Below, piece after piece: positions 8,630 to 17,923 of a DNA stretch of 60,427 bases. A model generated the notes under the pieces. It worked only from the letters and a program-made list of their open reading frames with translations, had not been told where the DNA came from and made no database searches. Every line of letters starts with the position of its first letter. Positions within the stretch are counted from its first letter, which is position 1. This stretch comes from Hyphomicrobiales bacterium (GTDB taxonomy: Bacteria; Pseudomonadota; Alphaproteobacteria; Rhizobiales; Xanthobacteraceae): contig JAFKKO010000125.1 of NCBI GenBank assembly GCA_017305455.1, forward strand, positions 1 through 60,427, in the 5' to 3' direction. Made by a program: the position numbers and the translations under genes.

Positions 8630-9100
8630 CTACTCGCCGCAGCCGCCGATGGTGACGATGATATCCTGCTCTGCCATGAACACCGCGCCGTCATTCATCC
8701 GGGCGAACACCCTGATGGCTTGCGATTCAGCGACGCGGATGCGCGTGGCGAGATGCGGCACGGAAATCTCCGGCGAGAACGCGAAAGTGCAGGCGGCTGG
8801 TCGCGGATTACGCTCCGCAACGATCAGCACTTCCTCACAATAGGAGGCCTTCGTCATCGGACTGTCGACGCGAATGTTGATCGGGACGGCATTGGCATTG
8901 TCGGCCGCGACCGGAACGTCGAGCTCGATACGGCCCGCGACGGGCTTTTGGCCGCGCGTGAAGACGCGGATCGCCTCGGCTGCGTCGGTTTGCGACAGCA
9001 CATTGGTGGAGGCCAGCGCCCGAACGAGACCGGCTGGAACGGCAAGCAGGCCGGCGGCATAAGCCGCCAGCCGCAATGTTGCCCTGCGGGTGAGAAACAT
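8630..9100 (-). CDS. soxY: Sulfur carrier protein SoxY
   Basis: SoxY carries sulfane, thiosulfonate or polysulfide groups on a C-terminal Cys. The 156-residue protein begins MFLTRRATL with a twin-arginine (Tat) signal, consistent with folded export together with SoxZ. The C-terminus is GGCGE: the carrier Cys154 is present, but the last residue is Glu instead of the usual Gly of GGCGG. I set the start at 9100, ten bases after the preceding flavoprotein stop; a longer open frame upstream lies inside that gene. soxA, soxX, soxB and soxCD are not in the window. Confidence 0.92.
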   Translation of the reverse strand: MFLTRRATLRLAAYAAGLLAVPAGLVRALASTNVLSQTDAAEAIRVFTRGQKPVAGRIELDVPVAADNANAVPINIRVDSPMTKASYCEEVLIVAERNPRPAACTFAFSPEISVPHLATRIRVAESQAIRVFARMNDGAVFMAEQDIIVTIGGCGE

Positions 9101-9110
9101 CACCCGCGCC

Positions 9111-10439
9111 TCAGGCGACGAGGAAGTCATCGAACATGCGCTTCGCCCATTTGAGGTCTTCCTCAACGAGGTCGGGCGAGCGGACGTCGATGTCGATCTG
9201 GGTCTGCTTGATGGTGCCGTCCGGCATGATCTCATAGTCGAACTGCACAGAGATGGCCTCGCGCGGCTCGCCGCTGACCATCATGTAGCAGAGGTTGTCC
9301 GGCAGCAGGGTCTTGACCTCCTGCCCCTTGATCCGCTGCCCCACATAGGTCGCGACGATCTTGCCGACATAGTTCGCAACGTGCGCGCTCTTTGGATAGT
9401 AACCGAACTGCTTCGACACCGCGCCCATCACGTCGCCCACGAGATAGACGTCGGGATCGCTCTTGGCATGCAGCATGGTCGGATGGATGTCGGCCCATGT
9501 TGTCGGAGCGCCTTCCGGCGTCTTGCCGATCAGGTCGGCGCTCCAGACCATGTCGGCGGCCTGATGCGGCGGCATCAGGATGGCATCGTCGAAATTGACG
9601 TCGCCGGCGCTCGTCATGATCTTCTTGTTGAAGGGATCGACTTCCTTCACCCTGGCGTTCGGCACATGCTGGATGATGTCCGGATACAGTTCCTCGAACG
9701 CGGCCTTGAAGCCGCCGCCGATCGGCATGATCTTTGGCTTCGGATCGAGGATGACGATCTTGGCCGGAATTTTGTTCTTTTTGAAATGCCACGCCATCAC
9801 GCAGGCCCGCTCATAGGGCGAGGGCGGACAGCGGTGCGGCGGCGGCGGCAGGGTCATGACCATGGTGCCGCCCTTGAAATTGTGGATCTTGTTCTTGATC
9901 GCGACATGCTCCGCATCGGCGGTGTAGCCCGACGGATAGGCGCGGCGTGTGTACTCGATCGCCTTCTGGTCGTTGCCGAACCAGACATCGTAACCGTTGC
10001 GGATCCCGCCGGCGATGATGAGATAATCGTAGTCGATCTGGCCGTGCGATGTGCGCACGATCTTCTTGTCGCGCTCGATGCCGGTGACGTTGGTCTGCAC
10101 CAGCTCGTAGCCGTATTTCCTTGATGGCGCGATCATGTCGTGCAGCAGGTAATCCGTGCTGAGCACGTTGATCAGCCACTTGTTGCTCATCGGCAGCGAC
10201 CAGAAGATCGGATTGCGTTCGAGCACGACGACTTCGGCATCGACCTTCTGCTCGTGCAGATGCCGCGCGGCCGACAGGCCGCCCCAGCCGCCGCCGGCGA
10301 TGACGATGCGCGGCTTCTTGCCTTTCGGCTTCAGTTGGGTGGTAGACGTAATAAGCGTTGGTGCAGCCAGAGTGGGCGCGGCGGTCAAAACCGTCGCGAT
10401 GCCAGCCGACGCACCGAGAAATCCGCGACGATTGATCAT
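9111..10439 (-). CDS. soxF: SoxF/FCSD-like sulfide dehydrogenase flavoprotein
   Basis: This 442-residue FAD protein is related to the flavocytochrome c sulfide dehydrogenase flavoprotein subunit and SoxF. It has a Tat signal (NRRGFLGASAG, residues 3-13) and an FAD-binding glycine motif at 46-55 (IVIAGGGWGG). A second nucleotide-binding region and a C-terminal FCSD-type domain follow. It probably oxidises sulfide in the periplasm and supplies sulfur to the adjacent SoxYZ. The start at 10439 is supported by GGAGGTG seven bases upstream. No partner cytochrome c (SoxE/FccA) gene is adjacent. The exact substrate is inferred from the sox context. Confidence 0.88.
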   Translation of the reverse strand: MINRRGFLGASAGIATVLTAAPTLAAPTLITSTTQLKPKGKKPRIVIAGGGWGGLSAARHLHEQKVDAEVVVLERNPIFWSLPMSNKWLINVLSTDYLLHDMIAPSRKYGYELVQTNVTGIERDKKIVRTSHGQIDYDYLIIAGGIRNGYDVWFGNDQKAIEYTRRAYPSGYTADAEHVAIKNKIHNFKGGTMVMTLPPPPHRCPPSPYERACVMAWHFKKNKIPAKIVILDPKPKIMPIGGGFKAAFEELYPDIIQHVPNARVKEVDPFNKKIMTSAGDVNFDDAILMPPHQAADMVWSADLIGKTPEGAPTTWADIHPTMLHAKSDPDVYLVGDVMGAVSKQFGYYPKSAHVANYVGKIVATYVGQRIKGQEVKTLLPDNLCYMMVSGEPREAISVQFDYEIMPDGTIKQTQIDIDVRSPDLVEEDLKWAKRMFDDFLVA

Positions 10440-10658
10440 CGCAATCACCTCCGTGATGGATTTTTCGGGATGGTCGACCGACCGTGTGCGCTCCATCGAT
10501 TGAATCGGATGAGCGGACCGTTCCAGAGTAGAAACGGGATCAGAGGCTTGTCAATGCGACAAAGCTGTTGCTGCGGGTAAGCGCCATTGGCTTTGTCGAT
10601 GATAGGTTCTGTTTTGATAGGGCTTCGCTATTGATCTCGCGCAAGAGGTGCGCGGATC

Positions 10659-10696
10659 TTGTCCCGGTCCCGCGCAATACAGCGGGACCGGGACAA
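10659..10696 (-). terminator. Perfect 15-bp stem hairpin downstream of gdhA
   Basis: TTGTCCCGGTCCCGC and its exact complement flank an 8-base loop, 13 bases beyond the gdhA stop. No T-run follows on the minus strand, so termination may be weak or Rho-assisted; it separates gdhA from the sox genes. Confidence 0.6.
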
Positions 10697-10709
10697 TTCA
10701 CAATTGCGC

Positions 10710-12407
<1,698 letters not shown>

Positions 12408-13037
12408 ATGAATCGAGAAAATATTGCGCGGGTGTGGCTCTATGCTTGCGCCTCGGCCGCAGGTCTTGGAATAAGTGTGATCATCGCAATCATGCTGACC
12501 TACCTTGCGCCGCTGGCGACGCATCGTGTTGCGGTGCCATTGAACAGCGCCGCCTCGACGCCTCCCGTCGCGCTCGGAGGATTGCAGGATTTGCCTCGGC
12601 TTCTGGCCGGAGAAAAGCTCGATCAGCCATGGGCAGTGGTCGGCGGCGCTCTGATGCAGGTGGGGTTGAGCAAGCTCAGCGTGCCGATTCTGGAGAAGGT
12701 GGTCGCAGGCAATCCGGAAAATAACGTGCTTCGTGTGGCGCTCGGCGAAGCGCTGGCGCTATCGAACGGCGAACGAATTACCGATGAAGCGAAAACCCAG
12801 TTCGAGATCGCGCTGCAGGCTGATCCCAATGATCTGATTGCGCGGTTCTATATGGCGCACTGGTTGCTGCAGAACGGGAAAGCCAAGCCCGCGCTTGTCA
12901 AATGGGTCGGATTGATGCGTACGGTGGGAAGCGATCAGGTCTGGTACGATCGGCTGTGGACTGTGATGCCAATGGCGGCACAGGAGGTCGGCATCAGCCG
13001 GCTTGCGCTTGAGGCGCTGTGCGTCGCCGGAATGTAG
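12408..13037 (+). CDS. CcmI/CycH-like TPR protein, membrane-anchored
   Basis: This 209-residue protein has one N-terminal membrane anchor (about residues 8-37). Its TPR-like C-terminal region resembles the periplasmic part of the cytochrome c maturation protein CcmI/CycH: LGEALALSNGERITDEAKTQ, then ALQADPNDLIARFYMA and a tryptophan-rich end. CcmI holds apocytochromes for haem ligation; this protein lacks the usual CcmI N-terminal region. Two c-type cytochromes are encoded just downstream on the same strand, so a role in their maturation is plausible but inferred. The ATG at 12408 is preferred over 12378 because it places the anchor at the N-terminus. Confidence 0.65.
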   Translation: MNRENIARVWLYACASAAGLGISVIIAIMLTYLAPLATHRVAVPLNSAASTPPVALGGLQDLPRLLAGEKLDQPWAVVGGALMQVGLSKLSVPILEKVVAGNPENNVLRVALGEALALSNGERITDEAKTQFEIALQADPNDLIARFYMAHWLLQNGKAKPALVKWVGLMRTVGSDQVWYDRLWTVMPMAAQEVGISRLALEALCVAGM

Positions 13038-13169
13038 CTGCCCGCTGCGGCGTGTCGTCGTGTGCGTTGGTGTTTTTTCTAACAGCGCTGTGCGTCATTG
13101 CGGAATGTTGCCGATTGGCAGCATCGCGAAATCATTTCCATCATCTCCGTATAAGATGCATTTAAAATG

Positions 13170-13183
13170 TTGATTTACGTCAA
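13170..13183 (+). promoter_or_regulatory. FNR/FixK-like box upstream of the copper oxidase cluster
   Basis: TTGATTTACGTCAA is a TTGA-N6-TCAA palindrome matching the FNR/FixK consensus (TTGAT-N4-ATCAA) at all but one position. It is 144 bases before the first possible start of the copper oxidase. That distance suits an activator site centred near -41 with a leader of about 100 bases. The surrounding DNA is AT-rich. Confidence 0.65.
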
Positions 13184-13326
13184 TGCTGGTGCCACAGTCG
13201 CTGCGTCGGCTTGGGTTGAGGAATTCCACACATGACAGCAACGTCCGGATGACGACTGACAGATAGCGCTTCGCTGTCGTCAGATTCGGCTTCACGTCGA
13301 AACATCTCCTAAAACATCTATTATAA

Positions 13327-14400
13327 ATGAATGTTACAGCCATGGTTATGAACCCCTATCGGCTGCGCAAGCGGCTGTTTGCCTTCATCCTTGCTGCGAG
13401 TGCAGGACTTTGTGTCCTTGATTCGTCCGCCTGGGCCGAGACCCGCAAGTTCTCGATGACGATCGAAGACACGGTCGTTACCCTTGTCGACAAGCAGACC
13501 TTCCGTACCTTCTCCTTCAACGGCCAGACTCCGGGACCGCTGCTTCACGTCACCGAAGGCGACGATCTCGAGGTCGCAGTCGAAAACCAGACGACGCTGC
13601 CGCATACCATCCACTGGCACGGTATGCTTCAGCGCGGCACCTGGAAAATGGATGGCGTGCCGGATGCCACGCAGCCCGCGATCGCACCGGGCGAAACCTT
13701 CACCTATCGCTTCAAGGCCGAGCCATCGGGCACGATGTGGTACCACTGCCATGTCAACGTCAACGAGCATGTCGCGATGCGCGGCATGTGGGGTCCGCTG
13801 ATTGTCGATCCGAAGACGCCCCCTGCGATCGAGAAGGAAGTTACCAAAGACTACATCATGATGTTCTCGAGCTGGGTCTCGAGTTGGTCTCAGAAGCCTG
13901 GGCAGGGCGGTATTCCCGGTGATGAGGCAGATTACTTCACGCTCAACGGCAAGGCGTTTCCCGATACCCAGCCTCTGCGCATCAAGCAGGGCGATGTGGT
14001 GCGCATCCGTCTGATCGGCGCCGGTGACGAGCTGCACTCGATCCACATCCATGGTCATTTGCTTGAGGTCTATGCCAAGGACGGCCGGCCGCTGCCCAAT
14101 CCGATCATGGTCGATACCATCCTGCTCGGACCGGGCGAGCGCTACGACCTGATCCTGCGCGCCGATAATCCCGGCATCTGGATGGTCCATGACCATATCG
14201 ATCGACACACCGTGAACGGCAAGTCCCCGATGGGCGGCATCATGACCACCATCGAGTATGAAGAAATCCCGGTGAAGGATCAGGCTTTCTATAGCTGGAA
14301 GAACAAGAATTTCGTGCCGGACTTCTTCTACGAGGAATCGCTGAAGAAGCCGCTCGGCATGCATGAGAGCGCCGCGTTCAAGGGCGTTCCCGCACCGTGA
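13327..14400 (+). CDS. Two-domain multicopper (blue copper) oxidase, NcgA-like
   Basis: This secreted laccase-like oxidase has about 357 residues. Domain 1 has HTIHWH (His93, 96, 98) and WYHCH with a following HVAMRGM (His140, Cys141, His142, His148, Met154), so the type 1 copper is in domain 1. Domain 2 has HSIHIHGH (237-244) and HDH (288-290): the type 1 Cys is replaced by Asp289, but the trinuclear-cluster histidines remain. This is the type B two-domain layout. Starts at 13327, 13342 and 13348 are all possible and none has a clear ribosome site; the signal peptide (RLRKRLFAFILAASAG) works with any. It heads a cluster ordered like Nitrosomonas ncgA-ncgB-ncgC-nirK. Confidence 0.85.
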   Translation: MNVTAMVMNPYRLRKRLFAFILAASAGLCVLDSSAWAETRKFSMTIEDTVVTLVDKQTFRTFSFNGQTPGPLLHVTEGDDLEVAVENQTTLPHTIHWHGMLQRGTWKMDGVPDATQPAIAPGETFTYRFKAEPSGTMWYHCHVNVNEHVAMRGMWGPLIVDPKTPPAIEKEVTKDYIMMFSSWVSSWSQKPGQGGIPGDEADYFTLNGKAFPDTQPLRIKQGDVVRIRLIGAGDELHSIHIHGHLLEVYAKDGRPLPNPIMVDTILLGPGERYDLILRADNPGIWMVHDHIDRHTVNGKSPMGGIMTTIEYEEIPVKDQAFYSWKNKNFVPDFFYEESLKKPLGMHESAAFKGVPAP

Positions 14401-14420
14401 TCGCCTTGCAAGGAGAAAAC

Positions 14421-15101
14421 ATGATGAAAAGGCTGCTGATAGCGGCCGTGGGATTGACCGCGGCCTTACTGGGAGATGCGCGCGCGGCGGACAAGCTCGA
14501 TGCGAGTTGTGCGAACTGCCACGCGCTGGTCAAGCCGACCGATGCTTCGCTTGATCGCCTGCTGGCGCGCAAGGGGCCAGACCTCTGGTACGCCGGCAAC
14601 AAATTCAACGCCGACTGGCTGACGGCGTGGCTGCAGGATCCAAAGCCGATCCGGCCGGTGGGATATCCGTACTTCAAGACAATCGTGCAGGGGACTGAGC
14701 ACGACGTTGCCGATCCGACAAAGGTCGTGGCGCATCCGAAGCTGGCAAAGGCCGCAGCCGAGGCGGCGACGGCGGAGCTCATGAAACTGAAGGGCCCCGC
14801 CGACCTTGTGACGGCCGGTGCGTTCAAGGGTGATGCCGCTGGCGCGCGGATGGGCGCACTGGCGTTCACCAAACTGCGCGGTTGCGTAGCTTGTCACCAG
14901 GGCGAGGAAGGCAAGGGCGGTGCGTCCGGTCCCTCGTTGACCGAGGCCGGTCTGCGGCTGCAACCCGACTTCATTGCGGCCTACACGGCAGACCCGCAAC
15001 GCTTCGATCCGCATGTCTGGATGCCGACGCTGAACCTCAAGGATCAAGATATCCAGCGGTTGACCGCGTATCTGTCGCAGCAGGGCCGGGGAGGCAAGTA
15101 A
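14421..15101 (+). CDS. Diheme cytochrome c, NcgB-like
   Basis: This 226-residue periplasmic protein has a signal peptide (about residues 1-23, ending ARA) and two haem c sites: CANCH at residues 30-34 and CVACH at 155-159. AAGGAG lies six bases before the ATG; the upstream ATG at 14397 overlaps the oxidase stop and lacks such a site. It occupies the position of the diheme cytochrome in the Nitrosomonas ncgABC-nirK cluster and probably carries electrons to or from the flanking copper enzymes. The stop and the next start share one base (TAATG). Confidence 0.88.
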   Translation: MMKRLLIAAVGLTAALLGDARAADKLDASCANCHALVKPTDASLDRLLARKGPDLWYAGNKFNADWLTAWLQDPKPIRPVGYPYFKTIVQGTEHDVADPTKVVAHPKLAKAAAEAATAELMKLKGPADLVTAGAFKGDAAGARMGALAFTKLRGCVACHQGEEGKGGASGPSLTEAGLRLQPDFIAAYTADPQRFDPHVWMPTLNLKDQDIQRLTAYLSQQGRGGK

Positions 15102-15517
15102 TGAGACACCCATCAATGTTCGTCGCATCGTTGTCCATGTCGCCGGTTTCCACGGCGTGGAAGCGGCTTCACCTGCTGGCTGCTCTCGCAGGCGCGGCGC
15201 TGCTGCTCGCTCCAACGCCCAGCCGCGCCGATCCGCCGATCGAGCAGGTCTATGATGTGTATTGCGCGCAATGCCATGGCCTCAAGCGCAACGGGACCGG
15301 CGTCAATCTGCCGGGGTTGTCCGTGCGACCGCGCGATCACACCGACACCAAGGGCATGGGCGATACGCCCAATGAAGAACTGTTCAAGGCAATCAAGGAC
15401 GGTGGCCTTGCCGTGAACAAGTCCGCGCTGATGCCGAGCTGGGGCGCTGTCCTCAACGATCAGCAGATCACCGAAATGGTCAAGTACCTGCGGAAGGTCT
15501 GCAAATGCGGCACCTGA
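15101..15517 (+). CDS. Monoheme cytochrome c, NcgC-like
   Basis: This 138-residue protein has a long N-terminal signal (hydrophobic stretch near residues 23-39, ending SRA) and one haem site, CAQCH, at 55-59. A late methionine (ALMPSW) is a candidate axial ligand. GGAGG precedes the ATG, which overlaps the preceding TAA by one base. The family is the small class I cytochromes c of the cbb3/cyt c551-552 type. Position and order match NcgC, the presumed electron donor to the copper nitrite reductase encoded next. Confidence 0.87.
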   Translation: MRHPSMFVASLSMSPVSTAWKRLHLLAALAGAALLLAPTPSRADPPIEQVYDVYCAQCHGLKRNGTGVNLPGLSVRPRDHTDTKGMGDTPNEELFKAIKDGGLAVNKSALMPSWGAVLNDQQITEMVKYLRKVCKCGT

Positions 15518-15578
15518 CGCTCGGCGTGTGACCCGTGACAGCAAAGAAAACGTGAAACGTAAATACGGAGAGAATGGA

Positions 15579-16529
15579 ATGAAAAGTGAGTTGTTCAGGA
15601 GCGTCGCAGTGGCCGGCGGCCTTGCCACCAGCCTTTGGCTGTCGAGTGCCGCGATCACGGCGGCCAATGCCAAGACGGTCAAGGTCGAACTGACCGCCAA
15701 GGAAACTATGGTCACGATCGACAATGAGGGGCACAAAGCCATCGGCTGGACGTTCGATGGCCAGATTCCCGGTCCAGTGGTGCGTGCGACCGAGGGGGAC
15801 ACCATCGAGTTCACCCTCACCAATGATGCCGCCAACAAAAATTCGCACTCAATCGATTTTCATGCAGCACGTGCAGACGTGCTGACCTCGTTCGCGCCGA
15901 TCAAGCCGGGTGAGACGAAGAAGTTCACCTTTACCGCCGACAACCCGGGTGCCTTTTTCTATCACTGCGGTGCTGACCCGATGATTCAGCACATTGCCCG
16001 CGGCATGATCGGCGCGATCATCATCGACCCGAAGGACCCCAACGCGATGCCGAAGGCAGACCGCGAATATGTTCTGGTCGAGCACCAGACCTTCGAGAAC
16101 CCCGAAGACGTCAAGGGCATGATGGCCAACAACTGGAAACACGACGTCTTCAATGCTACGCCGTTCCAGTACGATCCCGTGCATGACGTGAATGCGACAC
16201 AGACGCTGGAGGCAAAGCCCGGCGAGCGCGTGCGCATCTACCTGATCAATGCTGGCCCGAACGAGTTCTCCGGGTTCCATCCGATCGCCGGCATCTGGGA
16301 CAAGGTCTATCCGTCGGGCAATCCGAAGAACGTGATGAGCGGGATGCAGAACTATACGGTGGCGCCCGGCGATGGCGCGACCTTCGATATCGTTCCGCCG
16401 AATGAGGGAGCTTATGCGCTGGTGAACCACTCGATGCGTGCCGCGCTGTCCGGCGCGATCGCGGTACTGATGATCAGCAACAAGGCTGATCCGTCGATGG
16501 GGCACGGCGAGAAGATCCTTCCCCGCTGA
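15579..16529 (+). CDS. nirK: Copper nitrite reductase, AniA/Nitrosomonas type
   Basis: This 316-residue periplasmic enzyme is predicted to reduce nitrite to NO. Type 1 copper ligands are His90, Cys130, His138 and Met143; type 2 ligands are His95, His129 and His284. The catalytic pair Asp93 (HSIDFH) and His234 (GFHPIAG) is present. The Cys-to-His spacing of eight (HCGADPMIQH) and the FHxIxxIxDKVY motif place it with AniA-type rather than classical rhizobial NirK. A signal peptide ends near residue 32. GGAGAG precedes the ATG at 15579; an upstream in-frame ATG-less extension is not needed. A strong terminator follows. Confidence 0.88.
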   Translation: MKSELFRSVAVAGGLATSLWLSSAAITAANAKTVKVELTAKETMVTIDNEGHKAIGWTFDGQIPGPVVRATEGDTIEFTLTNDAANKNSHSIDFHAARADVLTSFAPIKPGETKKFTFTADNPGAFFYHCGADPMIQHIARGMIGAIIIDPKDPNAMPKADREYVLVEHQTFENPEDVKGMMANNWKHDVFNATPFQYDPVHDVNATQTLEAKPGERVRIYLINAGPNEFSGFHPIAGIWDKVYPSGNPKNVMSGMQNYTVAPGDGATFDIVPPNEGAYALVNHSMRAALSGAIAVLMISNKADPSMGHGEKILPR

Positions 16530-16541
16530 CCGACGTGCCCT

Positions 16542-16573
16542 GCAGGGATCGCCGCCGCGATCCCTGCTTTTTT
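16542..16573 (+). terminator. Rho-independent terminator after nirK
   Basis: An 11-bp perfect stem (GCAGGGATCGC / GCGATCCCTGC) with a 4-base loop is followed by six Ts, 12 bases after the nirK stop. It closes the copper enzyme and cytochrome operon. Confidence 0.9.
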
Positions 16574-16715
16574 ATTGGACCGCAACGCAGCGTGTCCGCG
16601 ATCGGACGGTTCGCACAGCTCCGCCGGAAAAGCAGACGACATCATGCGCGGGTGCGCATGATGTCGTTATCGCGATCGGAAAAGAAGTTCTTGCGGCCTC
16701 GCAAGAGGACAAATC

Positions 16716-16982
16716 TTACTTTGTCCGGTTGTCGTGGGAATGTGCTTCTTTCGCCTGGGGCAGATCGTCGTAGCCATGGCGGCTGCTGTAGAACGTGAGC
16801 GCCATCAGTCCCGACCCGATGACGATCGAGAAGACGATGCCAAGGACCATGGCGATGTAACCGTGCTTGTTCATGGCAACATCGGCCGAGCCATTCCAGG
16901 CGGCAATCACCCACCATAGCGTGGCCAGAAGAATGAGAACGAGGGCGCCGATGACGGCCCAGGACCCGACTTTTCTGTTCAT
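16716..16982 (-). CDS. Small two-helix membrane protein next to the nirK cluster
   Basis: The protein has 88 residues, with hydrophobic segments at about 8-28 and 41-63 and a hydrophilic, histidine-containing tail (HGYDD, EAHSHDN). I do not recognise a named family. A GGAGAG-type site lies just before the ATG. An FNR/FixK-like box is centred about 95 bases upstream, so it is probably induced under the same low-oxygen conditions as the opposing copper enzyme operon. A role in that respiratory chain is plausible but unproven. Confidence 0.7.
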   Translation of the reverse strand: MNRKVGSWAVIGALVLILLATLWWVIAAWNGSADVAMNKHGYIAMVLGIVFSIVIGSGLMALTFYSSRHGYDDLPQAKEAHSHDNRTK

Positions 16983-17071
16983 GGGAACTCTCCTTGCCGC
17001 TGGTTGATATGCGCCGGCAGTTCAATACTGCTCGTGCAGCCCCGTGGCATACCTATCTGGCTGCAATTTAA

Positions 17072-17085
17072 GTGATCCAGATCAA
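17072..17085 (-). promoter_or_regulatory. FNR/FixK-like box upstream of the small membrane protein
   Basis: Read on the minus strand this is TTGATCTGGATCAC, one base off the perfect TTGAT-N4-ATCAA palindrome. It lies 90 bases before the ATG at 16982, a usual activator distance. Confidence 0.6.
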
Positions 17086-17107
17086 AAAGCAATACGCTGG
17101 ATATATC

Positions 17108-17677
17108 TTAACAGGGGCCGATCGATGAAAAGTAGATTGACGAGACATCAGGCCAGATCTGACAGGCTGAGGCGGCGCCCGCCCAGAACAGGGCGCCCTG
17201 CGAGATCGCCCGGAATGATTTCAGGATCTTGGCGATAGTCGGGCTGGCGGAACGCAGCTCGTCGAGATGGACCTTGGACAGCCGCTGCAAGTGCTGTTCG
17301 CCCTTCCGCGTCAGCTTGAGCAGGACGCGCCGGCCATCGTCCTGGTCGACTTCCCGGCTGAGCAGGCTGAGCTTGGTCATCCGGTCGGTCAGTTCCACCG
17401 CGGTGTGGTGCTTGATCAGGAGGAATTCCGCCAGTTCGCCGACGGAAATAGCGCCTTGTTTGGAAAAACCCTTGATCGCAAGCATCGCCTGATGCTGTTG
17501 GGACGTCAGCCCGGACTGATGTGCCGCCTCTTCGCTGAACGTCAGAAACTTGCGGATCTGATAACGAAACCTGGCGAGAGCTTCGTAATCGGCCGTGCCC
17601 ATCGATGCGGATGCGACAGGAGACTTTTTTTTGGCAGGACGTGTCGTCTTGACGGAGCGTCGCTTCGACTGAAGCAT
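17108..17677 (-). CDS. MarR-family transcriptional regulator
   Basis: The protein has 189 residues with a winged-helix MarR domain: helix-turn-helix SVGELAEFLLIKHHTAVELTDR, then a wing with DQDDGRRVLLKLTRKG, the family signature DxRxxxLxLTxxG. The N-terminus is basic (QSKRRSVKTTRPAKKK). An ATG at 17713 in frame is also possible; 17677 gives the more usual length. Ligand and targets are unknown. It lies between the small membrane protein and the alpha-CTD-like gene, all on the minus strand. Confidence 0.88.
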   Translation of the reverse strand: MLQSKRRSVKTTRPAKKKSPVASASMGTADYEALARFRYQIRKFLTFSEEAAHQSGLTSQQHQAMLAIKGFSKQGAISVGELAEFLLIKHHTAVELTDRMTKLSLLSREVDQDDGRRVLLKLTRKGEQHLQRLSKVHLDELRSASPTIAKILKSFRAISQGALFWAGAASACQIWPDVSSIYFSSIGPC

Positions 17678-17923
17678 GGATATCTCGCAGGCATCCGGAC
17701 CCGGCGTCGGCAACTCGCCGATGCAACAAACCGGTGTTGCGTCACGTTACAAATGCGATAACGAGATTCAAGATTTATCTGCGCGTGAATGGTGGCAATG
17801 CAATATCGCCATGCGTTCACTGTGAGATGATTTTTCAACGGAGTTTGCAGGAAATCATTGACAGGCGCCCCCGCGCCGGGCGGCGTTATCGTCCGGGCCT
17901 AGCGCAAGAGGCGCGATGCCCGC

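Noticed and set aside
9101-9235. Longer SoxY starting at 9235
   Set aside because: The extra residues lie inside the flavoprotein gene and would bury the twin-arginine signal.
16233-16310. Possible loss of the catalytic histidine in the NirK-like protein
   Set aside because: Comparison with classical NirK first suggested Ile in place of His, but alignment with AniA-type enzymes (FHxIG...DKVY) shows His234 is the catalytic residue and is present.
16542-16573. Palindrome considered as an operator for downstream genes
   Set aside because: The perfect stem with a six-T run right after the nirK stop is a standard terminator.
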